Shown here piece after piece: positions 23,046 to 36,659 of a stretch of DNA of 64,000 nucleotides. This DNA is from Phoebastria nigripes (lineage: Eukaryota; Chordata; Aves; Procellariiformes; Diomedeidae): the NCBI GenBank assembly GCA_035582835.1, contig JAYKAV010002967.1, positions 78,754-142,753 on the forward strand, read 5' to 3'. Every line of letters begins with the position of its first letter. The stretch's first letter is position 1. A program made the translations under genes and the position numbers. The notes below the pieces were generated by a model. It had not been told where the DNA came from, made no database searches, and saw only the letters and a list, made by a program, of their open reading frames with translations.

Positions 23046-26000
23046 CCTTTACTGTGACTATGTAAATTGAATTTCCAGGGATCCTAGGAAATCTGAGAAC
23101 CTTCAAGTAAGAAAGTGTACAGGACGAAGAATATAGTAAGGTTATCTTGAACCAGACAAAAACATAGGTAAAATACAATGTCTTCAAAAATGTTAATATG
23201 CATCTCAAAAAAAGTATACTCTGATGGATGGTCCACAGATGACCAGGTTATCTGAGAAAACAGAATGTACAAGGTGAACAAATAATATAAGAAAAAGATA
23301 CATTCATGGATAGTCTTCAAAATGTGTTATCAAATTAAAGAAAACAGAAAATTTCTGTGGGAAAAACTAATTAATGTTGTATCAGAATCACATAATCACC
23401 TGGGGAATTATCAATGTCAACGACACATCAACAGGTGAAGCTGTTTCTAGATTGGGTACAAGACAGCAACAAACCCAGATGAGCTGTGCAGATGCTCCTT
23501 TCCTTCAGATCGCTCTGATATTGGGTACCATACTGCTACTTATGTAAATATTGTCTTATAAGATTAAAAGGAATTGTACCTTAGTGTTTGATCTAAAGTG
23601 GTGTTGGTTACATTGGCTTGTTCTGGTTACCTGCCCTTGCACTGTTAACAAAATAAAAGAAAATTTCCAAGCATCTAAGGTATAGATAGCTCTCTTGAGA
23701 TACAAACATTTGAAACTGTTGGATAAATGTATTTCTTCATTTAAAGTGTACCTCTATGTTTTGACCTTTAACTGATTGATTCTTAAATCTTGAATTAAAA
23801 ACATAAAGGGCAAAATTCTCTCAGCTCAATACAGTGGATGCTGACAAGAACAATTTTTTTTTTCATTTCTGTGTACAGAATATGTCAGATGCTGTGTCAG
23901 AATATGACCCAGCATCACTGCTAAGATCCACTTCTGTTCTGTTCAGAAAAATGGTGCCTTTAACTAAAAAGTGGTATGTAGAATAATAACATAAATATTG
24001 GTAACTGACTCCTAGTTTCCCTTCAAAGTTTATTTTTAATACAAGTCTTCTAATCTGCTTGATGCAATCAGCTTTAAGCCAGCGAGATCAGGTTTATCTA
24101 CACTTCACCATTGTCACCCTTCCCAGTGCTCTGTAGGGACTTGTGTCCAGCAGTTCGTTAATGTAAAATGGGCAGGTAGCCCTGGGAGCCAAACCCACGT
24201 CACTCTCCCATTTGGGTTGGTGGACTCATGCTCTTCTTCTGGCTTAACAAAGCTTTCTTTCCTGTAACAGACTTTCCATGGGGAGGTTGAAACATCCTCA
24301 CCCTGCCTCTTCACCCTGGGGATTATGGCACTTCATCAGAAGTGGAAAAATACGGATTTAAATTCCTGAAGCTTAGAGGTTATAAAGTCCAAATTTACTA
24401 CTAGTGCACATTGCTACAGCCTCTAGAGCACAATAATTATAGACAAGGAGTAAAAAGAATTAGATGAGCCCATTTGCTAGTTTCTCCCACAAAAGACTTG
24501 TATGCTACTCATATTTGCAGTACTGCAGTTTTGCTCTGACTCCCAGGTCTTATTTACCAGATTAACAAGGCCAGAGAAAAGCTGCGGAAGGGCTCTGGAG
24601 ATGTAAATGGGGCCATGATGTGGCAGGGGAGGGGGGGATGGAAAGGGCTCAGAAGTTTCCCGCCAGAAGAATTGTCCCCCTCCCACCCACCAAAAAGGCA
24701 GCCTCCTGCTATGTGCCCAGCGGGAACTGGGGAGGGAAGGGAGTAAAGCAAGCTCAGCAACCTCCTCTCTCCCACTCCATTAATATCAGGATATTTTTGT
24801 GCCCACAGCTGTGTTACTATACTTGCTTTTTCTTGTGTTGAGTCTATGGAGAGGCACATCTCCTGGGACATGGGAAATTTGTCATGTACAATTAGCAGAG
24901 GCATCAAAAGCTAAAGTGTCCTGATTTGGAAAACCACAAAGCTTAAGCTACTCAGTTTTGGAAAAGAAACGTAAACAAAATGTCACAGATCTAATTTTCG
25001 GCAAAAGTCCTCAGACTAGACCTCAGTTCTGAACCTTACTCCTTTATACAAATTTATCTTTGCAGTAAAGAGAAAGGACATCTTCCAATGGCCACCTTTA
25101 TGCCTTCCTCATTATTTTCTTCACAACGGATTTCACTCACTCAGAAAGCCCATACTACATTTTAAGTACTATATCAGTAAAGATTTGTATAACAGTATTT
25201 GCAGCATTAAGCATAAAAAACCATCTGTGGAAAAGTATATCTCAGTATATCCTGTTTTATAGTACCAGGAAGCATATACCATTATAAGTTGTGGGTTCTT
25301 GGTCTGCTGTCCTAAATGTGAATTGCTATCATATTGGATAGAAATCATATCCCAGTAACTGAAGAATACGATTTATTAGGGTGAGAAATAGATGAATAAC
25401 AATAGTATGTATAATTCGATATTTAAAGCCTCATCCACATATGCAGGTATAAGCCCAGGTTATATGCTTGTTAATGTAAGGAACACTCACGGATGTCCTT
25501 AGTACACATACTGATACTATTAGTTTGCTAAATTAAGGAACTACATGATTGTTTTCTTTCGACAAGTACCTGTGTGCACCTGTTACCAGACTACCTTCAT
25601 AAATCTTTCTTGGACTATTTATAAATTTCCAGTTTTCAAATTATGCCATACATCTAATAGTACTTTTCCTATAGTTGTCAAGACTGTAGGTACTCAGAGA
25701 AATGAGTAATCTTCAAGAAAAGTCCCCACAAAGCTTAACGATTCAAACCACTGATTATATTTTATATTTGGAGAAAAAAACAGAAAACAGAGTGGAATGA
25801 GGATTATACCACATAGAAATGAACATGAATACAACTATCCAGATTATGCTTATGCATATATATTCATAGGTGTATATATATAAAAATATGTATATATTTA
25901 TGTACATGCATACATTCTCGCTTTCTGTGAGTTATAAAGTTGATGTACTATTCATGCAAAAATATAGCTGTCATGCTAGAGCCTAAATTAATGGGTTTAG

Positions 26001-29000
26001 TGATTAACGAACTGTTATTATTGAACATTCTTACATTTAACTGTACAGAACCCTTTTAACAGCAAAAAAAAAAAAATCTGTGGAAGAGGGTGAAAACCAT
26101 TACCACATTGAAACAGCCACAATGTGAAAGGAATCTCTTGTTTTCTGTATGATAACATCCTTTGTCGTCCATTGAACCAACCTTCAGGTCACGCTTGACC
26201 CATTTTTGACAGAATTTCACATCACAGGATATTTAAAACAGCTACAGCCCTGAAAGGCATTTTAACTGCAAAATCTGTATCACGAGACATTTCTACAGTA
26301 CTATAAAAATAAGGGAGAGTTTATATAAACAACATGAAGACTACTGTTTGTCATTTATCTACAAGACTTCTACCCTATAGAATTTGGCTTCTTTCTTATA
26401 TTTTGACAAACATTCAGGTTCTGTCAGAGTGAGGCGCAGGTTTGCTGTAACAGCTAGGACCACTTTTATACATGTAAACATCCTTGGAAAAACATAGTGA
26501 AGATCAATTCATTGCACTGAAGTGCTGATGAGAGCTTAAAAATATCTCATTATGCTTTTGTCAAGGTCAATCTATCGTTATCTTATAGAGAATGCTAAAT
26601 TCAACATAAGTTTCATGTCAAAGCTGTGTACTTCTGAACGTTTTCCAGCGTCTGCTTTACACAAACGCTTTGCCAAGTGCAAGCAACCTGTCAAACAAAG
26701 AACATCACACAGGAATAAGCAGGCCTTTCATTTTCTGCCTAGTCGTACTGCATCTGCATTCTGCTTACCTGTCTTCAGTTCAGCCAGCTTCCCTTTTAAG
26801 TTACATTCTAAAGCAAATTGGTTCAATTCCAGGTTTTCTGTTGAGAATGTTTTAAGATAAGATGTTATTACTTTAAGCTGAAAATTTTTTATATTAAAAA
26901 CAAGAGCAGGCACTGGAGCATTTAATCGTCTGTCCTCTATTTACAAATCTTTCAGCTCGCATTATCCCTTTCTGAAAGAGAAATAGAAAACATGGACTCT
27001 CGATACTAATAAATATTTCACATCATTATTAGCTTGATGTTAACAAAGCTTTTCTTTACTCCCTTTCTCTTTTTAACTGGATTACTCCTGGCTGGGTAAC
27101 TAAGTAAAAATGCCTTTGAAGTGTGAATATAATATTGCTTCACATTAGTTAAATATTTTTAAGTATCATAAAGTGACTCAAAAAATTAATCCTGTAATAT
27201 GTTCACTTCTGTGATCTTTTAATGTGAGAAGCTGATGTGTTTAATTCCTGTGAACCATACCGAGCAATTATCCAATGCTTTGCTTGTACTTTTTGCAAAT
27301 CATAAAAATAGAACTCATGTAAACATGGAGCAGCTTCTGATTTTGCTTAGTAGTTGGTCATGATATCAATGAGAAAGACAAGAAGTAGCCCAGCTCCTCC
27401 ACCCCCAATCTATACCTGAAAGCAAAGAAAAAATCTGCTGTGTTATAAATGATATTTATTTAAAACCATGTTTGTAGTTTCTGCTTTCCAAACTGAGGTG
27501 TGAATTGACAAGATATGAATGACTAATCAATTAGCCTTCCTTACAGCTGCCGGTAACATGAAGTATGTTTTAACATTTAAGTAAACAAGGTTAAGTAAAC
27601 CCGTCGAGGTAGAGGCTGAGACCAGAATAGTTATGATTGAATACGATATTACTCTGTAAGTTTTCAGTCTGGAGGGAAAAATATTGAGACCCGTTTTGCA
27701 AATATGCTTTGCTCAGGTACAGTGTGTGGCACAAAGTGTATTTCAGTTTCATGAAGAATTTTGGGTATCTTATTTTAAAATATCAGTTCCACCTCTCATA
27801 ACAGCCACTGTTTTTTCATGAAGAGTTTAGTCTAGGATTGTAAACTATGACTGCCTTTAACAAATTGCTAATGAACAGTTTTCCTAAGTCATGTCAGTGG
27901 CATTTTTGGTAGTCAGTCATGTCAGTAGGCATTTTGGTAGACATGGTGATGATGGCTGAGCAAAGACTTCTGGTCAGACACAATCTAGACTTGAAGAAGC
28001 ATGTCTGCTATACAAGTTCCTTAGCCTGTCCTCAGCTGTTGCCATTTGATACACCTGCTCATTTAGCAGCCTGTCAGCAAATCTGCTTAAAAAGCAAAAT
28101 CCTGTAAGTCCTGGGAGAAAAAAGCCCCCATCCCTGAACTTCCTAGTGTGAACTCTAAGATCTCTTAATTTTTGTCTGGCGATTAAAAGAAAATTATACT
28201 TAAAAGGGTGAAACTAATGGTATCATCGTTTTTTAGAAATTTTAAAATACTTATCATAGAGACACCAAGCAAGAGCTATCCAATCACTTAAAACAAATGC
28301 TGACAACATTTTGTGTCTGTCCTGTGCCCTGATACAAATACTACAGATGCAGAATGAAATGCAAAATAAATACTAACTATATCTTAATTTCAGAACTTTC
28401 TGAGTAAGAGTTGAACTTTGGATGGAATTTGTTCCCATCTGACTTTAATGGACTCCTAAATTCCTTTATAACATGCTAAAATGGGATTATTTCTCCCTAA
28501 TGATAACCACCGGAAAGAATAGTTATAATTAAAAAAAAATATGGTATAACTAAGTTTTCTAGTCTCCTACATAGTAAATGCAGAGGAACAGGCACTTCTG
28601 AAGGACAATTCATCCCATCCTAACATATGAAAGACATATTGCCCTATGGAGGTGTTTTTCTGCTTCACTGCAACATTTTTTCTATTTCTCAAACTACTGG
28701 AAAACTAATTGGAATCAGTTTGGGCTAGATGAAGCATGAACATCCTACAGCATGTTTTGAAATTCTGTTTTAATAATAATAGACATATCATTTGTATTAT
28801 GTGCAATGAAATTTCAAATCATCTTGAGAGATCCATTGGTGGTGGCTTTGAGGCTACAACACAGAAAATTATTATTGAAATGTTTGCATTTTGCTGTATG
28901 TCACATTGTCATACAACATGAAAGCTTCATCACAGTAATGAAGAAGGTCCAATGGAGAATGCATTTAGCTAATCATAATTCAGGAATTTAATTGCCTATG

Positions 29001-31660
29001 GGCACAGGAGGTTAAAGTGGAAGAGTCAGTAATGCAAATAGTCTTCTGGTGACAGGATGGTTTAGCTAATGTTAAATGACAGAAAATTTACCTTCTTACA
29101 GATCAAGAGTAAGTTCTAAAACTATAGAAATTGTGACATTAGTAACTTTAAAAGAATATTTCTAATGTAAGTACTGTCAGTACTCAGTAACTCCGCACAG
29201 TACTTAAAGAAATACAGCAGGAACCTTGTCAGTGGTGTGGATAGATATGTGTGTGCCTGTGCATGTATGGATTTACCTCATATTCATCTTTCAAGACCAG
29301 CCATCATTTTTTGTGAGCCTTAGATTGCAATTCATGGATCCCATGAATTCTTATTGGGCTATATTTGTCTACCTACAGAACAAAACTTTTATCATAACTC
29401 ATGACAAGAAACTAAAAAAAATGAAATTTTCCTCCTGACAAACTTCTGATGTTACAATAAAAATGACAGCAGTGATGGTCATTTATTTTAATGCTACATG
29501 ATTAAACAATCCCAGAAACTGTGACAAAAATGAAAACCATAACTAGCAGCTTCTAAGATAACTGTTATTTCATTTCAATGAAATCTGAGTCCTATGCATG
29601 ACGAAATTGCCTTACCACACCTGCAGGAACAGCTGAAGGGACCATTCCAACACAGTTGAAATGAATACTGATGAAAATTACAAAAGCTCTCTCTTTAAAG
29701 ATCTGAAGCAATTTACATGTAAGTTCAACAGTCACTGAAAATTTCAGGTAAAGATTTAGCTTTAATTAACACCGGTGAAATAGTCAGGACCTTATTAATA
29801 TGTCAGGGGAATATTATCTGGAAGGGTAATGCAGCTACCTAGAAGTCATAGGCAGATAAAACCTTATTATAATTAACCAGTTCCAGCCATTCTTTCTTTG
29901 CATTAACCCAACAATACTTCAATGTAATGACATAGTTGACAGAGTAATATGGAGCTGCATTACTGGCACAATCTCATTAATACTTTTTTATTTAACTTCT
30001 AAAACAACATAGTTATTCATTTTTATTAAGACAGGTACATACAATTTGTATATTATACATGGAATATGCATCTATGTAAGGGCTATACACTTTGACATGT
30101 GCTATTAGTTTAATTATTTATTTCCTATTAAACATGTTCAGTAAAATAAAGGAAATATTATTCTGAAAAAGGAATCCTGCATGGAAAAGAAATCATTAAA
30201 TACTTGAGGAATCAGGAAACGATTTTTTTGGTTAGTGCCAAAATTGGCAGAGGCATAGTAGGTTTCTTTACTGTTCTCAGAATTTCCAGGTAGACCCTGG
30301 GTAGCTTCATAGTAGAGGTGCTGGGAAATTAAGGAAGTTTCACAGTGCCACTGAGAAGTGGAAAACCTAAGGACCCGATGGATAAAATTACCTTTTTAGT
30401 ACCTCAGCCTTGTCCCATGTAAAAGACTTAAAGATTGAGGGGAATCCTATTGGTATGTTGAAGATAATTGGTCCCCAGAGACAGGTATTACAATTCTTTT
30501 TAAAAACGGTCCAATTTTCTGATCTTACTCTACTTAAATGAAAAATCTCTATTACATTAATTTAACAAAATTACAGGCTGTTGTGTAAAATCCATCCCCT
30601 TGTCTATCTTTAGTCACGTATATTAAGTTCATTTCAGAAATGTTTTAAGTCCCTATTTTGATTTAGATTATTTTATTTATGGTTTAGAAGATGTTCAGGT
30701 AAAATGAAATGTGTTTAAGATCATTTATTTAATGTCTTTTTCCACACCTGGAATAATCTTTTTGGTCACAGAGAATGATGTTCCTTTTTGTTATATTATA
30801 TATCAACACATAAACCAGTTAATTTCCTATTATAAGGTGTTTCCAAATTACACATTTTTAAAGTCATATATTTGTTATTTCTATTTTTAGACATTGTGTA
30901 AAGCAAAACAGTAAGTCTGTTAAGCAGATGATTGTAAGTATAAACAGATACCAACAAGGCCTTAATTTATTGATGAAGACACATATGCCATGCACACTGG
31001 AAGATATATTGGACATTTATTTCTGAAGTATATACTAATGTATATACTATTGACATGAAAAGAAACCTTATATTAATAAAAGGTTTAAAATAATCTTTTA
31101 ACTTGACATGTATGGAGGCTACATTTAGCATCATCAGTACAAGGAATTACAAATGTACATCTCTCTATATGCTCCTGAGCTTGCGTCCTGCCTATGATTT
31201 ACATCACCACTCCTTCCTAAGTTTGAAGGCATGCCAAGCTTATATGCATGCACACCTTATACATGCATAGGGCATCTATGCATGCATATGTATATGATAC
31301 ACATGTAAATGAAGTTGTAGACCATGGGTTTTTAATATCTACACATAGCAAATACATGTAGTATCTTTTAAAGGAAAACTCAAATGAATCACTGCAGTAT
31401 CTAAATGTCCACTAACTTAGAAATCCCATTAATAGCCTCAAGTTACAGAGTGGGACTACACAGCAGTGACAGTGAAGTTTCTAGGAGGCTACCCTAAGTT
31501 GTACATTGTGTCAGCCAAGGGAGCCACAGATGTCTGCCATGGGACGGGAAAGTTGTCTTTGAAAACAATTAACCCTTCCAATGAAAAAAACAGAAAATTA
31601 AAAGCCCTCTGTCACACTGTTCTTAGCATCAGCTGCTCTCCATGCTGGTCCCTTATAGCC
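23046..31660. other. Long non-coding stretch (8.6 kb), no gene recognised
   Basis: This is mostly unique AT-rich sequence. Small features I can see are a GC-richer patch at 24575-24760, a TA-rich simple repeat near 25853-25912, an A13 run near 26063, a 23-bp imperfect tandem pair at 27890-27912 and 27918-27940, and an ATGCATGCAT-rich alternating tract at 31240-31300. No frame exceeds 117 codons or resembles a known family. No LTR or CR1 ends are visible. Confidence 0.55.
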
Positions 31661-31812
31661 TGTTGTGGTTTAACCAGGCAGGCAGCCAAACACCACGTAG
31701 CCGTTTGCTCACTCCCCCCACCACAGTGGGATGGGGGACATAATTGGGGAAAAAAAAGTAAAATTCATGGATTGAGATAAAGACAGTTCAATAGAACAGA
31801 AAAGGAAGGGAC

Positions 31813-31836
31813 AATAATAATAATAATAATAATAAT
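31813..31836. repeat. (AAT)8 microsatellite inside the LTR
   Basis: There are eight uninterrupted AAT units. The run is absent from the sister LTR at 63163-63757, so it arose after insertion. Confidence 0.95.
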
Positions 31837-31933
31837 GGTAGAATATACAAAATGAGTCATTGCACAATGCAATTGCTCACCACCTGCCGACAGATACGCA
31901 AGCAGCAATCGCTACTTCCTGGACCACGCCTCC

Positions 31934-31958
31934 TATTTATATACTGAGCATGACGTCA
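31934..31958 (-). promoter_or_regulatory. LTR core promoter: CRE-like site plus TATA box
   Basis: On the minus strand a perfect palindromic TGACGTCA (31951-31958) is followed about 8 bases later by TATATAAATA (31934-31943). TGACGTCA is the CREB/ATF consensus. The same pair in the same order is kept in the sister copy at 63423-63446. Transcription from it would run leftwards into the rest of the LTR. Activity today is not shown by the sequence. Confidence 0.65.
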
Positions 31959-32182
31959 TATGGTATGGAATACCCCGTTGGCCAGTTGGGGTCAGCTGTC
32001 CTGGCTATGCCCCCTCCCAGCTTCTTGTGCACCTGGCAGAGCATGGGAAGCTGAAAAGTCCTCAACTAGTAGACTACTTAGCAACAACTAAAAACATCTG
32101 TGTTATCACCATTCTTCTCATACTAAATCCAAAACACAGCACTAGGAAGAAAATTAACTCTATCCCAGCCAAAACCAGGACA

Positions 32183-35100
32183 CAGCCTCCAATGGATTTT
32201 ATGTCCTGTCAAGAGCCTGACTTCATAGGGTTTTTCCCAGAAGATGTATTTGTTCCTTACATGAATAATTCTGGAATTCTGATACATGAGGTGAATGGGA
32301 AAATATATGTAATGTTACAATGGAAAGCTTTTCTCAGGTTCTATAAAATATGGATAGTTAAGTATTTTATGACTACAGTTTTGTTTTCCGAGAAAATTTC
32401 CACATAGGAACAAAGCCATTTTCTTTTGAAAACCTCTTCCTAAATTTTCTACGTCTTAAGCTTCACAAAATTTATGCAGCAAGTACATATTTAGCTAAAA
32501 ATATGCCAAAGATAAGCCTTCAGGTTTATCTGAATTCAGTGAAATTGCATATGAATTTTATTGACAGGATGGTAATACTAGTTGTGCTGTAAAGCTACTA
32601 AGGAAGCAGAACATTTATTGACAATTTATTTTGTGAGCTTCTGATGGAGTGTGAAGGATGAGTATTTCCAGTCTGATGACAAAACCACTATGTCTGGTGC
32701 TGAAAAGTAAATAGAATAAAAGACTGTAGGAGTTTCGGTTACAAATATGCATTCAGGTACATCAAGATTTACTGTCCAAGGTGTGGGAAGGAGGTATCAT
32801 CATCTATTTGCCAACAATTGTGTTTATATCATTCTACATCTCTTCCAATCCTTACTGTTCTGCCTCCTCATTGGTTTTCAGTGTAATATACACAGTGCAT
32901 CTTGCATTGCTTTAGCTGTAATGATATACACAAAGAAATACAGTCCTCCTTGCTTTCATCACAGCTACAATTTCACTTATATTAAAATAACTATCTTGGC
33001 ATAGTATATTGCCTTGTCTGAACCACTATACTAATACATAAAGGCTCTATTAATGTAACTACATTATTAAATATATAGAAGTACATATAAAGTTCCAGTA
33101 GTTAAATGGTTCAACATCACTATATTCAGACAAAGACAAACCTCAGGAATTGTTCTGGATTAGTGCCTGATTTTGAAAGGAGGAGGAGGAAAGGTGGGAG
33201 GAGACAGGAATACCTCTTGGTTCTGCACTAGTAAAAAAAAGAGGCCGTAGGTCTCTGGCACTGTGGACAAGTTGTGTGGCACAGCTTGTATCAATACGGC
33301 CAAATTTGGTTTTTTGTCCCCAAATGGGTTAGCTTCCTCCATACTGCCCACTAGTCTGAGCTACCACCCAAACCGTGCCCAGGCATTGCCAGCAGGGTTG
33401 GCAGCAGCCTGGGCAGAGCCAGGCTTAGCAGCGCTAAACAGTAGGGGTGACAACAGGACAAGACTGTGCCACAGTCCTACCTAGGTCACTCATATGAGTG
33501 TAACTTACTACTGTAGAGGGGCCAATATTTACAAAAACTTTTTAAAAAATTGCTTTTGTATAATTAAAATCACTTTAAAAATCTTATAGTTTACCCTTGT
33601 GTGAAGTTTTTTTAAATCAATAGAACTGAAATCAAAAGGATTTAGGGGAGATTCACATTGCTTTATTTTGACTATCCAGCTTAGGGGCCAAAATTATGTG
33701 CTTAGAATTTGGCAGTGTAATTTGTTTAAAGCGTCTGAGCCGGGGATTGCATTGATTTAAACTAAGTCTATTTAAAAACAAACCAGCACAATGACCTTGT
33801 ACACGGGTCACCTTAGACTCTTAAATTCCTGTATAAAGGACCAACCTATTTCTTCATTCCAAGCACACACCAGTTTCCTTGCACATCAAAAGAAGTAAGA
33901 GTGATTGGAATCTGACATGTTGCTATTACTACACATGCTTTCAGAAATGTGGTACCAGCTGCAGCTGAAAAAAATGTTACCCTGTCCTCTTCATTGTACA
34001 CCTAAGGACAAACCAGATTCATCACATGCCCTCAAATTTTTATTTTAATTTTCTTTTCAGAGTGTGGTTCATCTGAATTTGTGTCTGCACAACAAGGCTG
34101 CAGGGTTTTTTTTCCATTCTCTAAAGGCTGATGTTTTAGCTCTGTGATGCACCACACCCAGTTATGTCCTTGCACAAACTGACCAATGTGACTAGGCAGA
34201 ATTATCAGGGCAATGACTAGTGAGCCTGGGAAGTCTAAAAACAAAAGCAATGCAGACATCACCCTAATTTCCTGAGGATGTAAACAGAAGTGATTGCAAG
34301 AAGGAGTAAGAGTTTCATAAACTAAAATTGGTTTCTTTCTTATATTGCTTTAATCATTGCTTTAATCATTTAATCTATTGCTTTAATCAAAATTTCTCCT
34401 CTTAAATAGGAAGAAAACAACTTTTGTTGAATTACCTACTTAGTAGCAGTGATAATAGGTTAAACAAGAATTGATTATCTTTCCTTAATGATAAATTATT
34501 GCATATATGCTAGGTTTTGCAACGCCTTTTCCCAAGTCTCATTCAGTCCTAGTGTTATAAAAGTCTATATCTTTCCAAGTTTAAATGAAAATTGTACTAA
34601 ATATAGTGAATGATTTACAGAATGACACAATGATTTACTGAAAAAAATGCCTTGTGTTATGTGTTTGACATGCATCCTTCCATGTACACTGATTATCCAT
34701 ACTTCTATGGATATTAGAAAACGTAGACAGCCATACTGCAATTAAGCACTGCACTGAAAAAGAAATCACAGTAAGTAGTTTAGAAAAAAAAATACCGCCT
34801 TTACTCCAGATCAAATACCTCTGAAAGTGTCCTTACCGCCTCCTGAATCTTTCTCTTCCACATACACATAGAAACACTCTCATGTCCCAAGATGAATAGA
34901 GAGTTTTTATGCAACAACCAGCAGAGCTTTGAGACACATTTTTGAAAGCACCAAATTAATAAGGCCTAAAGACAAAGGTTTAAGTTTTAAGATATTGCTG
35001 ACCCTTCCCACCTGCCATGGCTGCTTCAGGGTGCTGCTCCCTCAGAGACCTCAGCGCAACTGTTTCTGGGGCTTGGGTTCTCAACCAAGTCAGGCTCAAC

Positions 35101-36124
35101 CTTCAATCCAAACCAGCTGACCTACAAACTTTACAGCTTATAAAAAGAACAATTCTAATTTTCGTTGGTTATAATTTGCCTTTGGAAATGAGTTCTTGGA
35201 AAGCAGGAGGAGGAATGAAAACTACTTAAAACAACACTGTCACTGAAAAATTGCATGTGGAACTACATTAAAGTCCTCACTTAAAAGCTAAAGCGCGCAG
35301 CTAAGGACCAACTCTTAGAGATATTTGGGCAGCTGGAGGCAAAACTTTTCAAAAAGTGCCACTAGGTATCTACTGACATTTTCAGGTTATTAAGTACCTT
35401 TACAAAATCCGTCTTGGTGTGCTAATGGAAGTAAATGACACTTAAGCTCTCTACTCAAGAATTTTTGAAAATTTTAGTCTTAGTATAACCTATGAGTAGT
35501 CAGATATCTCCTGTCCATTTCAGATAGTTTTAGATAAGGGCTGCATTTCTTGGCAAAGCTTGATTTTGATGGCTAGTTTGAAGTTCTGCCCTCATATTAT
35601 GGAGTCAGTCTTTGTCCCATAGAAGCTGGCAGATGTTAGACTTGTACCGTAAATTTGTCATTGTTAAAACTATGGCATAGGCACTGAATACTCCCTAGTG
35701 TCCAGTTGCCTTCATGAAAAAAAATTACTAATATAAAAATACAACAGTATTTCTGCAATAAAGCTCTTCTTTCAAAGTGTTACTTTCAATAAGCTTAAGA
35801 TACGCTGTTGTACACTAATCCTTCAAATGTGGATATATTTACTGATGCACAAAATTAATAAAATATTGTTATTGGCACTGGATATATTAAATGTAATATA
35901 TCTAGAATTTAAGGAAAACACACATCAGGTAGTCTGAGAGTATCTTAATCAGTTTGAAACTTACTCAGAAAGTCTAGTATTTTAGCACGATCAGCAATGG
36001 GAAGAAACCCACAAGTTCTGCTGGGCTTTTTATGTTAGACAAGATTATGAAGCTGTACTTGAACCTGGTGAGGAGAGAGTGTGGTTGTCATCCCTGCCTT
36101 GCAGGATACACTGGAGAGCAGTCT
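32183..36124. other. Non-coding stretch, nothing recognised
   Basis: This is AT-rich unique-looking sequence. ATTGCTTTAATC is repeated three times at 34344-34388. A GC-richer patch at 33150-33480 has no recognisable content. The 126-codon plus frame at 32027-32407 starts inside the LTR and runs out of it, so it is not a gene. Confidence 0.55.
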
Positions 36125-36653
36125 GAGCCTCCTATATCTACAGTGCTCATTTAGGCCATTCCCTACATATTGTGAATGTTTCTGGGAGGGCAGCTTGTCG
36201 GGAATACCGGCTCCACACGTCCTCGTTACATGTCCCCCATGGCCCTGCTGGCATTCACATGGTGTCCAGTTTGTCAACACACTGCTGGGCTGGTGATTCC
36301 AGCCAGCATCCTCCATCAGCTGCTCTGTCATTACGGAGGATGTCAGCCCCTAGGTCACCAATTACAGACATGCACGACATCCTCACATCTCTGTGATGAG
36401 TAGGGACTGTCTCCAGCTTCCCTGCCACCTCTCCAAGCCTGTGGTGCAGCCCAGTCACTGTGGGTTGTTTGATGCCAGCCCCTGGGATGAGATCGAAGCA
36501 GGCGTGATCCATGGTGTCAAGAGCACCCATGACAGGACCCAGTGAAGTGTCCATCTTCTGGTCTGCCCCTCGTGGGTAGGCATGGCTCCTGGAGCACTGG
36601 AGATCCCAGCAGCCTTCCAGAAGGCACGGCACAGACAAACCTGCTTGGGTCAT
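36125..36653 (-). pseudogene. Possible decayed coding sequence, family unknown
   Basis: On the minus strand one frame runs from Met at 36653 through 132 codons to a TGA at 36255 and then stays open again for about 35 more codons in the same register to about 36140. The single TGA follows ...KLDTM and would be explained by one TGG-to-TGA change. The translation has balanced composition, with LHHRLGEVAGKLETV and SVIGDLGADILRND-like stretches that look helical. The DNA is GC-richer than both flanks. I do not know the family. There is an in-frame TGA two codons before the Met. It could be a processed pseudogene, an exon of an unknown gene, or a repeat; an overlapping 98-codon frame (36035-36331) in another register weakens the case. 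Confidence 0.25.
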
Positions 36654-36659
36654 GATGGC

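Larger units (their letters stand above)
31661..32182 (-). mobile_element. Solo LTR of an endogenous retrovirus (CRE/TATA family)
   Basis: On the minus strand the element begins TGTCCTGGTTTTGGCTGGGA and ends ...AAACCACAACA, giving the TG...CA ends of a retroviral LTR of 522 bp. It shares this structure and many internal blocks with the opposite-strand copy at 63163-63757 and with 1-154. A CRE-like TGACGTCA (31951-31958) lies next to a TATA box (31934-31943, read on the minus strand). Flanking pentamers TAGCC (31656-31660) and CAGCC (32183-32187) differ at one base and may be an aged 5-bp target-site duplication, which would suit an ERVL-type element. An (AAT)8 run has expanded inside it. No gag, pol or env lies on either side, so it is a solo LTR. 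The family name cannot be fixed without a library search. Confidence 0.87.

Noticed and set aside
23381..23402. A minus-strand CR1 3' end (CAGAATCACATAATCACC)
   Set aside because: The terminus looks similar, but the bases that follow do not continue into CR1 sequence.
26823..26838. A tRNA B-box-like GGTTCAATTCC
   Set aside because: No matching A box, acceptor stem or cloverleaf can be built around it.
1..32182. A provirus bounded by the two minus-strand LTRs at 1-154 and 31661-32182
   Set aside because: The 31.5 kb between them hold CR1 and MIR remnants and no retroviral genes, which is far too long and of the wrong content. They are separate insertions.
34344..34388. Three copies of ATTGCTTTAATC as a regulatory array or CRISPR-like repeat
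   Set aside because: The copies are almost contiguous, with no regular spacers; simple local duplication in AT-rich DNA explains it.
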